From Rhizobium rosettiformans W3 (GTDB lineage Bacteria; Pseudomonadota; Alphaproteobacteria; Rhizobiales; Rhizobiaceae): a DNA stretch of 64,000 bases. A model generated the notes under the pieces. That model had not been told where the DNA came from, did no database searches, and saw only the letters and a list, made by a program, of their open reading frames with translations. The stretch is from positions 248,001-312,000 of the forward strand of contig NZ_STGU01000002.1 in the NCBI RefSeq assembly GCF_004912135.1, written 5' to 3'. Shown here piece after piece: positions 8,839-17,902 of this stretch. The position numbers and the translations under genes are program-made. Each line of letters opens with the position of its first letter. Positions within the stretch are counted from its first letter, which is position 1.

Positions 8839-9525
8839 TCAGCCGTTCCACCGCGGCAGCTGCGTCGCCAGTACAAAGGCGATGGCAAGCGATAGGATCA
8901 TCGCGAGCACGAAGGCGAGCAGGAAGAGCCCGAAGGCCCTGACGAGCCCAAGGCCCAGATCCTGCATGAACCAGCGGATCTGCGCCTGCCCGTACCACAG
9001 GACTGCGGCGGCGAAGATCAGCACGGCCGCCATGATCCCGCTTCTGCCCGGCACCGCAATGAAGTCCACCGAAAGCCCGATCAGCATGACGAAGGGTGCG
9101 GCCACATAGCACTGGCTGAAGAAGGGCGGCCGAAGGGTCGAGCGGGTGAGAGCCATGCGCTTGAGCTTGATGAGGGTGACGGCCATGGCCATCGGAAAGA
9201 TCCCGAAAATCACGCCACGTGCGATCAAGAGGTTGGAGGTCGATCGGGTCAGAGCCTCGATGTCGGCAGCACTCGCCCCGAGTGGCGTCGGAAAGGCGGC
9301 GGACAGTGCCTGTGACAGAAGAAGCGTGATCAGGAGAAAGAGCGGCGGGCTCACCGTATCGTCATACTGGTCCTCGGGCCGGTCGCTGAGCTCGATATCG
9401 GCATATTCCATCATGCTGAGCGGCCGCGTCAGCGCCCGCCAGAAGGTGAGGGGATAGAAGACCAGCCAGGACACGAGCTCGTAAAGCAGCTCCTCCAGCG
9501 ACTTCAGCAACCTCATGAAATCCAT
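8839..9525 (-). CDS. multi-pass inner membrane protein
   Basis: 228 residues from the ATG at 9525, which has GGAG at a good distance; the ATG at 9537 is an alternative. It contains about five hydrophobic segments, for example PPLFLLITLLLSQALSAAF, IFGIFPMAMAVTLI and AFGLFLLAFVLAMILSLAI. The overall look is that of Yip1-like or permease-type small membrane proteins, but I cannot assign a family. No partner genes. Confidence 0.75.
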   Translation of the reverse strand: MDFMRLLKSLEELLYELVSWLVFYPLTFWRALTRPLSMMEYADIELSDRPEDQYDDTVSPPLFLLITLLLSQALSAAFPTPLGASAADIEALTRSTSNLLIARGVIFGIFPMAMAVTLIKLKRMALTRSTLRPPFFSQCYVAAPFVMLIGLSVDFIAVPGRSGIMAAVLIFAAAVLWYGQAQIRWFMQDLGLGLVRAFGLFLLAFVLAMILSLAIAFVLATQLPRWNG

Positions 9526-10464
9526 GGCCAACTCCATCCGACCGAATGCGGCCCAACACTCTTGGCCGGCCCGACGATGCCAGCAGGGAGGACAGGGCGC
9601 AAGGGAGGCATGACAAAGCCGCGTCCCCACCCACCTCCCCCTCGAGGGGGGAAGGTCGCCGCAAAGCGGCGGGTGGGGGTGACCACATCTGCGGTGTGCT
9701 CAAGCGTCACCCCACCCCGGAGCTCCGCTCCGACCCTCCGCCTCAAGGGGAGGGTGGATGCCCGCCGCCGCCGGTCAGCCCTCATCCTGAGGCGCGAGCG
9801 AAGCGACATCGGAAGAACGAGGGCGGGTGGTCAAGCCGGCCTCGATCCTTCGAGGCCCTCGCAATGCGAGGGCGCCTCAGGATGAGGGGTATTGTTTGGT
9901 CACTCCGACATGAGCTGCACACTGCTCCGAACGGTAATCCACCAGCCCTTGTCCCGAAGCGCAAGCCATCTGCCACCCACCTTCCCCTTGAGGGGAGAGG
10001 GCGCCGCGAAGCGGCGGGTGGGGTGCGACCACATCTGCGATATGCTCACGGGTCACCCCACCCCGGAGCTCCGCTCCGACCCTCCCCCTCTAGGGGAGGG
10101 TGGATGCCCGCCGCCGACGGTCAGCCCTTGTCCAGACCATAGGCTATCTCTACACACCTCTCTTGGGGGACGCTACCGGTCAGCCCTCATCCTGAGGTGG
10201 GAGCGAAGCGACCCTCGAAGGACGAGGGCGGGTGGCCAAGCTGGGCCTCGATCCTTCGAGGCCCTCGCCTTGCGAGGGCGCCCTCAGGATGAGGGGGACC
10301 ATCTGCCACCCTGACGTGAGCTGCAAACTGCTCCGAGCGATGATCCACCAGTCCTTGTCCCGAAGCCTCTCGTCAGCCCTTCGCCTCAGGGGACGGGCCA
10401 ATAGGCCTTGAGAATCGCCCCACCCCCTGCCAGTGTCGCGGCCATTGTCAGCTCCGGAGATGGA
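9526..10464. repeat. repeat block: palindromic families A and B, tandemly duplicated
   Basis: About 940 bp without a gene. It contains family A repeats (GCCGCAAAGCGGCGGGTGGG and CGGAGCTCCGCTCCGACCCT type) at about 9625-9684, 9706-9770, 9973-10030 and 10051-10110, and family B repeats (CCTTCGAGGCCCTCGC and CCTCAGGATGAGGG) at 9781-9889 and 10185-10296. The order A-A-B occurs twice, and the following 60 bp (TGAGCTGCA..CTGCTCCGA) is also repeated at 9911 and 10317. The block is therefore a diverged tandem duplication with a period of about 406 bp. ORFs covering it are repeat-encoded and not called. Confidence 0.85.
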
Positions 10465-11238
10465 ATGCTCGTACTCTTCCGCAAGACGCCGATCCTTGGC
10501 GCGCTTCTGGCCCAGGTCGTGGCCCTGCCGGTGGTGGCGGCCGTCACGGCGCCGCTTACCAGCTCGGTCGAGCGGCTGCCGCTGATTGCCATCGCACTCC
10601 TTCTTCAAGGGGCGCTTGCGGCGCTGATCTGCGGCCTGCTGAAGCTGCCGCGCTGGTGGCTGCTGATCGCCTTTCTCTTCCCGATTGCCATGGGCTCGGC
10701 GCTGCTGGTCGGCAATCTGCCCGCCTGGCCCTTCGGGCTCGCCTTCCTCGTGCTGGCGCTCGTCTTTTCCAACACCACCCGCGGCCGCGTGCCGCTTTAT
10801 CTCACCAATGCCGAGACTGCCTCGGTGCTCAAGGATCTGATGCGCGATCGAAGCGCCACGCGGGTGCTTGATCTCGGCTGCGGGCTTGGCGGCGTCGTGC
10901 GCGCCCTCAATGGCGAAGGCCGAAAGGCACGCGGCGTGGAAAACGCCCCCGCCGTCTATCTCGCCGCCCGTTTCCTGGCGGCCGTCACCGGCCGCGGCGA
11001 AATCCGCCGCGGCGATCTCTGGAAGACGGATGTATCCCAGGAAGACGTGGTCTACGCCTTCCTCTCACCCGCCCCGATGGCCGCGCTCTGGCAAAAACTC
11101 TCCACCGAAATGAAACCCGGCAGCCTCTTTGTTTCCAATAGTTTCGCCGTGCCGGATGTCGACCCGGACGAGATCTGGGAGCTCTCGGATAGTCGCAAGA
11201 CGCGGTTGTTTTTGTATCCGATCGGGAAGGCGGAGTGA
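10465..11238 (+). CDS. membrane-anchored class I SAM methyltransferase
   Basis: 257 residues from the ATG at 10465, which has GGAG 6 bases upstream; the frame from 10408 is not supported. Residues 1-115 contain about four hydrophobic helices, and residues 130-257 contain a methyltransferase fold with motif I VLDLGCGLGGVVRAL and a later FLSPAPMAALW segment. The membrane-plus-methyltransferase layout occurs in small alphaproteobacterial proteins of unknown substrate. Lipid or protein methylation is possible but not shown. Confidence 0.75.
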   Translation: MLVLFRKTPILGALLAQVVALPVVAAVTAPLTSSVERLPLIAIALLLQGALAALICGLLKLPRWWLLIAFLFPIAMGSALLVGNLPAWPFGLAFLVLALVFSNTTRGRVPLYLTNAETASVLKDLMRDRSATRVLDLGCGLGGVVRALNGEGRKARGVENAPAVYLAARFLAAVTGRGEIRRGDLWKTDVSQEDVVYAFLSPAPMAALWQKLSTEMKPGSLFVSNSFAVPDVDPDEIWELSDSRKTRLFLYPIGKAE

Positions 11239-11459
11239 GGCGTTATCTTCTCCCACGCGTGCGGCAAAACGGTGCACAACGGCCGATGGCCCGCAAGGTC
11301 CGTCGCGTGCCGCAACCGCACGGGCAAGCGGTGCGACGGTGTGGGATCCATCTCTAGGCTACTATCGGGGCCGCAGGTGGCGAGAGGTTTGCGCCATAAG
11401 CGGACATTGCGCTCCTATGAGCCGGCCTTATGTCCGGTCTATTGCGAGAGGTTGCTGAT

Positions 11460-11879
11460 TTGAAGCTGGTACGGGTATCGAGCCAACCTGAATGGGAGGC
11501 GTATCATCGGATTCGACGGCATGTGCTGTTCGATCTGCGTGGACTGTCTGGATACGACGAGCACCATCCCGACGACAGAAAGCCGAAGCACATTCCGCTG
11601 ATTTTTGCCGATGGCGATGAGTTTGTTGGCGCGGTCCGTCTTGATTTCACTGGGGACGGGAATGGAGTGGTTCGCACCGTCGCAATCGTCGCCGAGCGCC
11701 AGCGGCAAGGTATGGGACGAGCCATGATGACCGCCGTCGAGACTCAGGCAAGGACTTATGGCCTTAATGGGCTTGAGGCGCACGTAGCGCCGGACGCAGT
11801 CGGTTTTTACCGCAAGATCGGCTGGGAACTTGTCGATGCAAATCGGCCCAACCCTCTAATGGCAAAGCATTTTGCGTGA
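11460..11879 (+). CDS. GNAT-family N-acetyltransferase
   Basis: 139 residues from a TTG at 11460, which is preceded by AGAGG. A longer frame with an ATG at 11430 would add 10 residues. The GNAT core is visible: VVRTVAIVAERQRQGMGRAM holds the acetyl-CoA binding Q/RxxGxG/A motif, and AVGFYRKIGWELV is the typical C-terminal strand. These enzymes acetylate small molecules or proteins using acetyl-CoA; the target is unknown. The 220 bp upstream hold no other gene. Confidence 0.8.
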   Translation: MKLVRVSSQPEWEAYHRIRRHVLFDLRGLSGYDEHHPDDRKPKHIPLIFADGDEFVGAVRLDFTGDGNGVVRTVAIVAERQRQGMGRAMMTAVETQARTYGLNGLEAHVAPDAVGFYRKIGWELVDANRPNPLMAKHFA

Positions 11880-11941
11880 CCGCTTTGGACCATATCCGGA
11901 CAAACGCTCGAAGCGGCAGGCTTCACCTCGCCCCCATACCC

Positions 11942-13132
11942 TCACGCCACCCCGCGCTCGGTCTCTTCGTTGAGGCTCACCCGCCAGCTGTTGCGGCCGT
12001 CGGCCTTGGCGGCGTAGAGCGCCCGGTCGGCGAGGTCGAGCAGGCGGTCGAAATCGCCTTCGTGCTGGATCGTGCCGCAGGCGGCGCCGACGCTGATCGT
12101 CACATGCTGGTTGCGGTCGCCGGTATGGGCATGCGCGATGCCGAGCTGGCGCACGGCGCGCCGCAGGCTCTCGGCAAGCGCTGCTGCCATGTCCTGATCC
12201 GCATCCGCCAGTATCGCCACGAATTCCTCGCCGCCATGGCGGGCGAGATGCGCCTCGATCGGCAGCGCCCGGCGCATGGCACGCGCCACGCGTTTCAGGC
12301 AGTCGTCGCCGGCACCATGGCCATAGGCATCGTTATAGGCCTTGAAGTGATCGACATCGGCGACCAGCAGCACGACGCGCGAGGCCGCATCCGGGCTTTC
12401 GCCCGTCAGCCTTGAAAGCTCCATCTCCGTGCCCCGGCGATTGGAGAGGCGGGTGAGCGGATCGGTGACGGAGAGACGGGCGAGATCCTTGTTCTGGCGC
12501 GACAATTCCCGCTTCAGCGCCTCGTTTTCCTCCATCTGCAAATGGCTGGTGAGCGCCTCGACCTCGAGCTGGTAGGAGACGAGCAGCGTCATGATCACGG
12601 TCGGCATATAAACCGCCAGATGCTGGATCACATAGGACGGTGTGACACCTTCGAGGAACCAGATCGCCGAATAGTTCAGACAGAAGGTGAAGATGCTGGC
12701 GCGCAGCGCCGGGCGGAAGGGGGAGGCGGCGGCAATGGTGATCGCCATCTGGAAGCTGGTCGCCGCATAGAAATAGGTCAAAACCCCCGGGCTCGAACTC
12801 GACACCAGGATGATGCACCAGCAGACATTGGCAAGAAGCGCCACGAGGATCGCGGCGATCTCCTTCTTTTCGATCGGGTGGTTGCCGGCGATATAGGCAA
12901 AGAGGCCGATGGTGATCGGCACGATCACGGCAAAGCGCAAAACGGCGGAAAGCACCGTGACATCGCCCAGCAACCAGAGATCGAAGAGAAAGCAGCTGAG
13001 ATAGAAGGTGAGGACACAGAATACGGCGGCTCGGAGCATGCGGCTGCGGAGAGGAGCCCGGTATTCCAGAAAGGCCGCATATTGCTCCGCTGAAAGCCGC
13101 GGTCGTGCGGGAAGTCCGAGCCATCTCATCAT
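11942..13132 (-). CDS. membrane-bound diguanylate cyclase (GGDEF)
   Basis: 396 residues from one of two adjacent ATGs (13132 or 13129). The first 200 residues contain about six membrane segments with no recognised sensor motif. The C-terminal GGDEF domain has TDPLTRLSNRR and the active-site loop ARHGGEEF, so catalysis (two GTP to cyclic di-GMP) is expected. No RxxD inhibitory site is seen at the usual distance before GGEEF. It is monocistronic and pairs functionally with the HD-GYP gene at 2.7 kb and the second GGDEF gene at 22.4 kb. Confidence 0.9.
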   Translation of the reverse strand: MMRWLGLPARPRLSAEQYAAFLEYRAPLRSRMLRAAVFCVLTFYLSCFLFDLWLLGDVTVLSAVLRFAVIVPITIGLFAYIAGNHPIEKKEIAAILVALLANVCWCIILVSSSSPGVLTYFYAATSFQMAITIAAASPFRPALRASIFTFCLNYSAIWFLEGVTPSYVIQHLAVYMPTVIMTLLVSYQLEVEALTSHLQMEENEALKRELSRQNKDLARLSVTDPLTRLSNRRGTEMELSRLTGESPDAASRVVLLVADVDHFKAYNDAYGHGAGDDCLKRVARAMRRALPIEAHLARHGGEEFVAILADADQDMAAALAESLRRAVRQLGIAHAHTGDRNQHVTISVGAACGTIQHEGDFDRLLDLADRALYAAKADGRNSWRVSLNEETERGVA

Positions 13133-13445
13133 GGATGTCCAATCACCGATTGAAAAACTGGTCCTTAGAAAACGAGACGAAGCTAGGGCAGGCCCCCTTA
13201 ATTTGGGGTGAAGCTTGTGTCCCAATACGAGAAATCAGGGATGAACAAAGAGGCTATGGTAAAGGAAGAGTCAATGCGCTTGCGGCAGATTGGTGTTCCA
13301 TGCACAATCCTGTTTCAATTCAGGATGGTATCCGCCGGCAGGTCGTGGGATCGATCGTAGACAGACTGCAGATCGGTCGAATCAGGCCGGCGGACGTCGC
13401 GCGGGAAAGACCGCATCGTAACCGCACCGTAAACCTGCAATTGTC
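13133..13445. other. intergenic, no gene recognised
   Basis: About 310 bp between the starts and ends of two reverse genes. ORFs across it lack a ribosome binding site and any family resemblance. No palindromic repeat family member was noticed. The promoter of the diguanylate cyclase gene probably lies at its left end. Confidence 0.4.
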
Positions 13446-15701
13446 TTAACGTGTGGTTGCGCCGGTCGTTTCCGGCTCGATGGCCGCCTGGGCCGTGCCA
13501 GTGGCGGGCGTGGCAAGCGCCTGCGCCGCCTTCAGGCGCGCGGCGAGATCGCGGATCAACCGCGTCGACTGCGCCGAGAGCGAGCGCGGGCGTACCATCG
13601 GCGGTAGCGCATCCGGATTGGCGGCATCCGCGACCTCAGGCTTTTCTTCCCGCTCCGGCATGGGCTGGTCGATGCCGAAGATCGGCTTCAGGTCGATGCC
13701 CTGGTGGGCATAATCCATCAGCTTCTTGAAGGTCATCGCCGGCAGCGAGCCGCCGGTCATGTTGTTGGTCGAGGTATAGTCGTCATTGCCGAACCAGACG
13801 GCGGCCGTGTAGTTGCCGGTGTAACCAACGAACCAGGCGTCGCGATAGGCCTGGGTCGTGCCGGTCTTGCCGCCGGTCAAGACCCCATCGACGGCGGCGC
13901 GCCGCGCCGTGCCGATATAGGGGATCTTGGTCATCATCTCGTTCATGCAGATCGCGGCCTGCTCGGTCAGGATCTGGGCCGGTGCCGGGGCATCGCGCTC
14001 GAAATCATAGAGCACGTCGCCGGCATAATTGCTGATCTGGGCAATGCCATGCCGGCGCGAGGCCTTGCCACCCGCCGGCAAGACGGCATAGGCGGTCGCC
14101 TGGTCCATGACGGTCACTTCCGCCGTGCCGAGCGGGATGGTCACATCCTTTTTGATCGGCGTCTCCACACCCATGGCCTTGGTGGTCTGGATGATGGCGT
14201 CGATGCCGAACTTTTCCTTGGCAAGGCGCACGGGAACCGTGTTGATCGACTTTGCCAGCGCCGTTTCCATGGTCACCCGGCCGGCATAGCTGCGGCCGTA
14301 ATTCTGCGGGCTCCAATTGCCCCAGGAGACGGGACCGTCGGTCACCACGGTCTGCGGCGTATAGCCGTTCTCCATCGCGAGCGCGTAAGTGTACATCTTG
14401 AAGGACGAACCCGGCTGACGCAGCGCCCGTGTGGCGCGGTTGAACTGGCTTTCGCCATAGTCGCGCCCGCCGACCATGGCGCGCACGGCGCCGCCATTCT
14501 CGATCATGACAAGCGCGCCCTGGCGCACATTGTAGCTCTCGCCATATTCGCGCAGCGACGAGGCGACCGCTTCCTCCGCCGCCTGCTGCAGGCCGAGATC
14601 GATGGTCGTGCGCACGACGAGCGTGTGATCCTTGAACTTGGCGGCGATCCTCTGCACTTCCTCGAATGCCCAGTCGAGGAAGAAGTCGGGTGCATCCTTC
14701 TCGTCGCGATCGATGACGGAAGCCGGGTTGCGCCGTGCCGCCACGACCTGACCCTCGGTCATCAACCCGCTCTGCACCATGTTGGTCAAGACGTCATTGG
14801 CGCGCGCACGCGCCGCCGGCAGGTTCACATGCGGGGCATATTTCGCCGGCGCCTTGAAGAGGCCGGCCAGCATCGCCGCTTCCGCCAGCGTCACCTCGGT
14901 GATGTTCTTGCCGAAATAGAATTGCGAAGCCGCTGCCGCCCCGAACGTGCCGCCGCCCATATAGGCGCGGTCGAGATAGAGCGAGAGGATCTCTTTCTTC
15001 GAGAGGTTCGCCTCGAGCCAGAGGGCCAGATAGGCTTCCTTGATCTTGCGCTCGATCGACCGTTCATTGGTGAGGAAGAGGTTTTTCGCCAGCTGCTGCG
15101 TCAGCGTCGAGCCGCCCTGCACCACGGTGCCGGCCTTGGCATTCTCGGTCATGGCGCGGGCGAGGCCCATGAAGTCGATGCCGAAATGCTCGAAGAAGCG
15201 CCGGTCTTCGGTCGCAAGCACCGCCTTCACCAGATGGTCGGGCAGCTCGTCCACCGGCACGGAATTCTCGTGGATGATGCCGCGGTGGCCGATCGTGTTG
15301 CCATAGCGATCGAGGAAGGTGACGGCGAAATTGTCGTGGTTGCGCCAGTCTTTCTTCGTTTCCTCGAAGGCCGGCTGGGCAAGCGCCAGAAGCACCACGG
15401 AACCGGCCGTACCAAGCGTCATCGCCTCGCCGGCAAGCTCGAAGCCGAGCTTCTTCAGTCCACGCACCCGGAAACGGCGGAAGAAGATGGTGATCTCTTC
15501 CCAGGCCTCGGTGAGTTCGTAGCCGGCATTCCACAGGGTGGAATCGAGCCAGCTGTCGATCTTCAGAAAGATGTGGCGCTTGAGCCGCGGCGGCTTCTCG
15601 GGCCTGCCTTCGGTCGGGCCGGAGGCCAGTCGATCGTCCGCACCGGCAGCGTCCACACGCTCCATCGGCTCCAGATCGTCAGGCTTGTCCTTGTCGGCCA
15701 C
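13446..15701 (-). CDS. class A penicillin-binding protein 1A-type (transglycosylase/transpeptidase)
   Basis: About 751 residues from the GTG at 15701; a longer frame reaches 15845 or 15902, and the start is not decided by a ribosome binding site. After a charged cytoplasmic tail and one membrane anchor (TAGSVVLLALAQPAF) comes the glycosyltransferase-51 domain with ATEDRRFFEHFGIDF and the second motif QGGSTLTQQLAKNLFL. The transpeptidase domain has the SxxK serine in RQPGSSFKMYTYAL, SIN in AKSINTVPV, and KTGTT in LTGGKTGTTQAYRDAW. It polymerises and crosslinks peptidoglycan at the inner membrane. Confidence 0.92.
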   Translation of the reverse strand: MADKDKPDDLEPMERVDAAGADDRLASGPTEGRPEKPPRLKRHIFLKIDSWLDSTLWNAGYELTEAWEEITIFFRRFRVRGLKKLGFELAGEAMTLGTAGSVVLLALAQPAFEETKKDWRNHDNFAVTFLDRYGNTIGHRGIIHENSVPVDELPDHLVKAVLATEDRRFFEHFGIDFMGLARAMTENAKAGTVVQGGSTLTQQLAKNLFLTNERSIERKIKEAYLALWLEANLSKKEILSLYLDRAYMGGGTFGAAAASQFYFGKNITEVTLAEAAMLAGLFKAPAKYAPHVNLPAARARANDVLTNMVQSGLMTEGQVVAARRNPASVIDRDEKDAPDFFLDWAFEEVQRIAAKFKDHTLVVRTTIDLGLQQAAEEAVASSLREYGESYNVRQGALVMIENGGAVRAMVGGRDYGESQFNRATRALRQPGSSFKMYTYALAMENGYTPQTVVTDGPVSWGNWSPQNYGRSYAGRVTMETALAKSINTVPVRLAKEKFGIDAIIQTTKAMGVETPIKKDVTIPLGTAEVTVMDQATAYAVLPAGGKASRRHGIAQISNYAGDVLYDFERDAPAPAQILTEQAAICMNEMMTKIPYIGTARRAAVDGVLTGGKTGTTQAYRDAWFVGYTGNYTAAVWFGNDDYTSTNNMTGGSLPAMTFKKLMDYAHQGIDLKPIFGIDQPMPEREEKPEVADAANPDALPPMVRPRSLSAQSTRLIRDLAARLKAAQALATPATGTAQAAIEPETTGATTR

Positions 15702-15979
15702 CGTGGCTTTTCCCGAAAACTTGTTGTCTGCGCCCTTGACGCGCCCGCCGATAAGGATCAGGACCCGGAGGAACCGTAGAGCAGGCCGTCGTCCTCGAAG
15801 TGATGGGCGATTTGCCGACAAAGGACAAGCGCTTTCGCTGACCATGGTGAACCCGGCCGCGGCGGATAGGTGCTTTTGCCGATCAGCGTTGCACCCCTGC
15901 ACCGGCCGCGGCTGTCGACCATGAGGCAGGCGCCGATGACCGCGATGCCTTGCACAGCAAGAGCCAGTTGAACGAGACC

Positions 15980-16444
15980 ATGACCGACCAACCCTTCTGG
16001 AAAACCAAGACGCTCGCCGAGATGAGCAATGCGGAGTGGGAAAGCCTCTGCGATGGCTGCGGCCTCTGTTGTCTCAACAAGCTCGAGGACTGGGACACCG
16101 GCGAAGTGGTCTTCACCTCGGTCGCCTGCAAGCTGCTCGACGGCGACAGCTGTCGCTGCGCCGACTACGAAAACCGCCAGCAGACCGTGCCCGACTGCAT
16201 CCAGCTGACGCTTCAGGGCCTGCGCGAAATCAAGTGGCTGCCGCCGACCTGCGGCTATCGCCTGATCGACGAGGGCCACGACCTCTATTGGTGGCACCAT
16301 CTGGTCTCCGGCAATCCCGAAACCGTCCACGAAGCCGGCGTCTCCGCCCGTGGCCGCACGATCTCGGAAGAGGGGTTGGATGTCGAAGACCTCGAGGACT
16401 ACGTCGTCGACTGGCCGCTGAAGGTGGGCGCGGAACGGGGGTAG
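15980..16444 (+). CDS. YcgN/UPF0260 family cysteine-cluster protein
   Basis: 154 residues starting [15 protein letters not shown]. It has the family signature [14 protein letters not shown] and further cysteines in [16 protein letters not shown] and PDCIQL, giving a conserved cysteine cluster likely to bind a metal or an iron-sulphur centre. The family is widespread and its role is unknown. The gene is divergent from the penicillin-binding protein gene. The predicted frame from 15950 adds 10 residues without support. Confidence 0.9.
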   Translation: MTDQPFWKTKTLAEMSNAEWESLCDGCGLCCLNKLEDWDTGEVVFTSVACKLLDGDSCRCADYENRQQTVPDCIQLTLQGLREIKWLPPTCGYRLIDEGHDLYWWHHLVSGNPETVHEAGVSARGRTISEEGLDVEDLEDYVVDWPLKVGAERG

Positions 16445-16482
16445 GGGCTCGCGAGGCTTGAGCCTTTTCGTCGACCTGAGCG

Positions 16483-16806
16483 TCAGCCGATGCCGAGGAA
16501 GACCGCGAGATTGCGAGTGACTGCGAGCATCTTCTCTTCGCGCACCTGTCCGATCACCCGTCCGACCCGCTCACGCTTCACCGACATGGCCTTGTCGATC
16601 ATCACCCAAGAGGGGTGCATGAGCCCGTTTTCTGCATCGGGTTCCAGAGGCACGCGCACGAGGGGAGCGTCAATGGGGGTGCTGGTGACGAGAAGCAGTG
16701 TCACCGTGCCAGTCTCTGCGAAACTGTCACTCTGAACGATGAGTCCGGGGCGCGGCTTGCCGAAGTCACCCGACATGGCGACCGTAACAAGGTCGCCGCG
16801 TTTCAC
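16483..16806 (-). CDS. mazF: MazF-family mRNA interferase toxin
   Basis: 107 residues from a GTG that overlaps the antitoxin stop by 4 nt. The opening MKRGDLVTVAMSGDFGKPRPGLIVQ is the PemK/MazF beta-barrel signature, with VTLLLVTSTPIDAPLVRVPL following. MazF toxins cleave mRNA at short sequences and are inhibited by the upstream-encoded antitoxin. The two-gene order antitoxin-toxin, overlap and sizes all fit a type II module. Confidence 0.88.
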   Translation of the reverse strand: MKRGDLVTVAMSGDFGKPRPGLIVQSDSFAETGTVTLLLVTSTPIDAPLVRVPLEPDAENGLMHPSWVMIDKAMSVKRERVGRVIGQVREEKMLAVTRNLAVFLGIG

Positions 16807-17036
16807 GTCGGAACCTCAGGCAGGTGATCATCAAGATCCTGGAGCACGTCGTCGAGGAAGGCGTCAAGTCCGACGTCCAGTCTGTCGGCCTCGGCCGTCA
16901 AACGCGCCTGGCGGGCGCATTCTTCGTTGAAGCCGGCTCGGCGCGTATCCGGGAGCCAGATCTGCACAGGGCGCAATCCCTGGGCTCTCAGATGTTCGCG
17001 CCGCTTTTGCACGCGCCGTCCCACGGGTGTTGCCAT
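16803..17036 (-). CDS. mazE: MazE-family antitoxin
   Basis: 77 residues from the ATG at 17036 (GGAG 7 bases upstream; the longer frame from 17126 is rejected). The pattern LRPVQIWLPDTRRAGFNEEC is typical of the short antitoxin MazE family (a ribbon-helix-helix-like DNA-binding protein). It precedes mazF with a 4-nt overlap. A perfect 12-bp palindrome about 25 bp upstream is a likely autoregulatory operator. Confidence 0.85.
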   Translation of the reverse strand: MATPVGRRVQKRREHLRAQGLRPVQIWLPDTRRAGFNEECARQARLTAEADRLDVGLDAFLDDVLQDLDDHLPEVPT

Positions 17037-17058
17037 CACGGATCTCCATTCAGGAATG

Positions 17059-17070
17059 TTACATGTAACG
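17059..17070. promoter_or_regulatory. perfect palindrome upstream of mazEF
   Basis: GTTACATGTAAC is a perfect 12-bp inverted repeat ending 23 bp before the mazE start. Antitoxins commonly bind such sites to repress their own operon. The site is seen directly; binding is inferred. Confidence 0.5.
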
Positions 17071-17125
17071 CATCCGTGCCTTCCGGACAAGATCTCCCTT
17101 GATGGTCTGCGCCTTGTCCCGGTCA

Positions 17126-17185
17126 CGCCCGTCCCCCACCCCGGAGCTGCGCTCCGACCCTTCCCCTCTAGGGGAGGGTGCTTCG
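17126..17185. repeat. single family A palindromic repeat
   Basis: CCCACCCCGGAGCTGCGCTCCGACCC followed by a CCCTCTAGGGG arm matches the A repeats of the 9.6-10.3 kb block. It sits between mazE and relB. Shown with 20-base limits: the key arm is GGAGCTGCGCTCC. Confidence 0.7.
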
Positions 17186-17237
17186 CGAGTGATTGTTGCC
17201 GTCATTCAATTGAAGTACAGTATGGCAGGAGAACGCC

Positions 17238-17537
17238 ATGACCAACGCACTCGTCCAGACACGCATCGATCCCGAGATCCGCGACCGCGCGGCCGCCGTG
17301 CTGGAGGGCATGGGGCTGACCGTGTCCGATGCCGTGCGCATTCTGCTCACCCGCACTGCCAATGAAGGCGCTCTGCCGATCGAGCTCCTGTCGGACCCTG
17401 CCGTTCACGATGCCTGGTTTCGCGCCAAGGTGCGAGAGGCGCTGGAGGATGCGCGCGACGATGTCGAGGATAATGCTGTGGCGGACATCTTCGCGCAACG
17501 CAGAGCAGCAGCCCTCGCCAAGGAGACGGGGCGGTGA
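17238..17537 (+). CDS. relB: RelB/DinJ-family antitoxin
   Basis: 99 residues with GGAGAA at a standard distance. The sequence TRIDPEIRDRAAAVLEGMGL followed by TVSDAVRILLTRTANEG is the RelB/DinJ ribbon-helix-helix dimerisation and DNA-binding domain. It overlaps the toxin gene by 4 nt (GTGA). It neutralises the downstream ParE/RelE toxin and probably represses the operon. Confidence 0.9.
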   Translation: MTNALVQTRIDPEIRDRAAAVLEGMGLTVSDAVRILLTRTANEGALPIELLSDPAVHDAWFRAKVREALEDARDDVEDNAVADIFAQRRAAALAKETGR

Positions 17538-17818
17538 GGCTTACCTGGTCAGCACTGGCAATTGCTGACCGTTTGGCGATGTTTGACTTCATCGAGCAGG
17601 AAAATCCGGCCGCTGCCGTTCGCATCGACACGAAAATTGAGCTGGGTATCCGTCAACTGCTCCAGTTTCCTGAGAGCGGACGGACCGGTCGGGTAACGGG
17701 GACGCGGGAACTGGTGATCTCCGGAACGCCCTACATCGCCGCCTATGCCGTCCTTCCGGATCGCATTCGCGTTCTGCGTATCCTGCATGGGGCACAGATC
17801 TGGCCTCACGCGCTTTAG
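17534..17818 (+). CDS. ParE/RelE-family toxin
   Basis: 94 residues. The fold marker motifs LTWSALAIADRLAMFDFIEQ and the ending DRIRVLRILHGAQIWPHAL are those of the ParE/RelE superfamily. The gene is translationally coupled to the relB-like gene. Whether it is a gyrase poison (ParE) or an mRNase (RelE) cannot be told from sequence alone. Confidence 0.88.
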   Translation: MRLTWSALAIADRLAMFDFIEQENPAAAVRIDTKIELGIRQLLQFPESGRTGRVTGTRELVISGTPYIAAYAVLPDRIRVLRILHGAQIWPHAL

Positions 17819-17854
17819 TCGCGTCCTTCCAAAAAATCCTCACGCCACCCCTTG

Positions 17855-17875
17855 ACCCTCCCATGATGGGAAGGT
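17855..17875 (+). promoter_or_regulatory. CueR operator and promoter of copA
   Basis: A 21-bp dyad (ACC..CCC / GGG..GGT) from ACCCTCCC to GGGAAGGT. It begins inside TTGACC (17852-17857), a -35 element. A 19-bp spacer, typical of MerR-type promoters, leads to CATGTA at 17877-17882. The layout matches E. coli PcopA. The transcript would start near 17889, after the ATG at 17885, which supports the copA start at 17903. Confidence 0.8.
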
Positions 17876-17902
17876 CCATGTATCATGGCGGAGGTGACCG
17901 CT

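Noticed and set aside
9546..10314. Forward ORFs within the 9.6-10.3 kb block
   Set aside because: Their sequence is translated palindromic repeats; no ribosome binding site and no conservation expected.
13105..13449. 114-residue forward ORF between the cyclase and penicillin-binding protein genes
   Set aside because: No ribosome binding site or known motif; composition of intergenic DNA.
13704..15779. 691-residue forward ORF
   Set aside because: It is the antisense shadow of the penicillin-binding protein gene, whose catalytic motifs are clear; the His/Arg/Gly-rich product has no domain.
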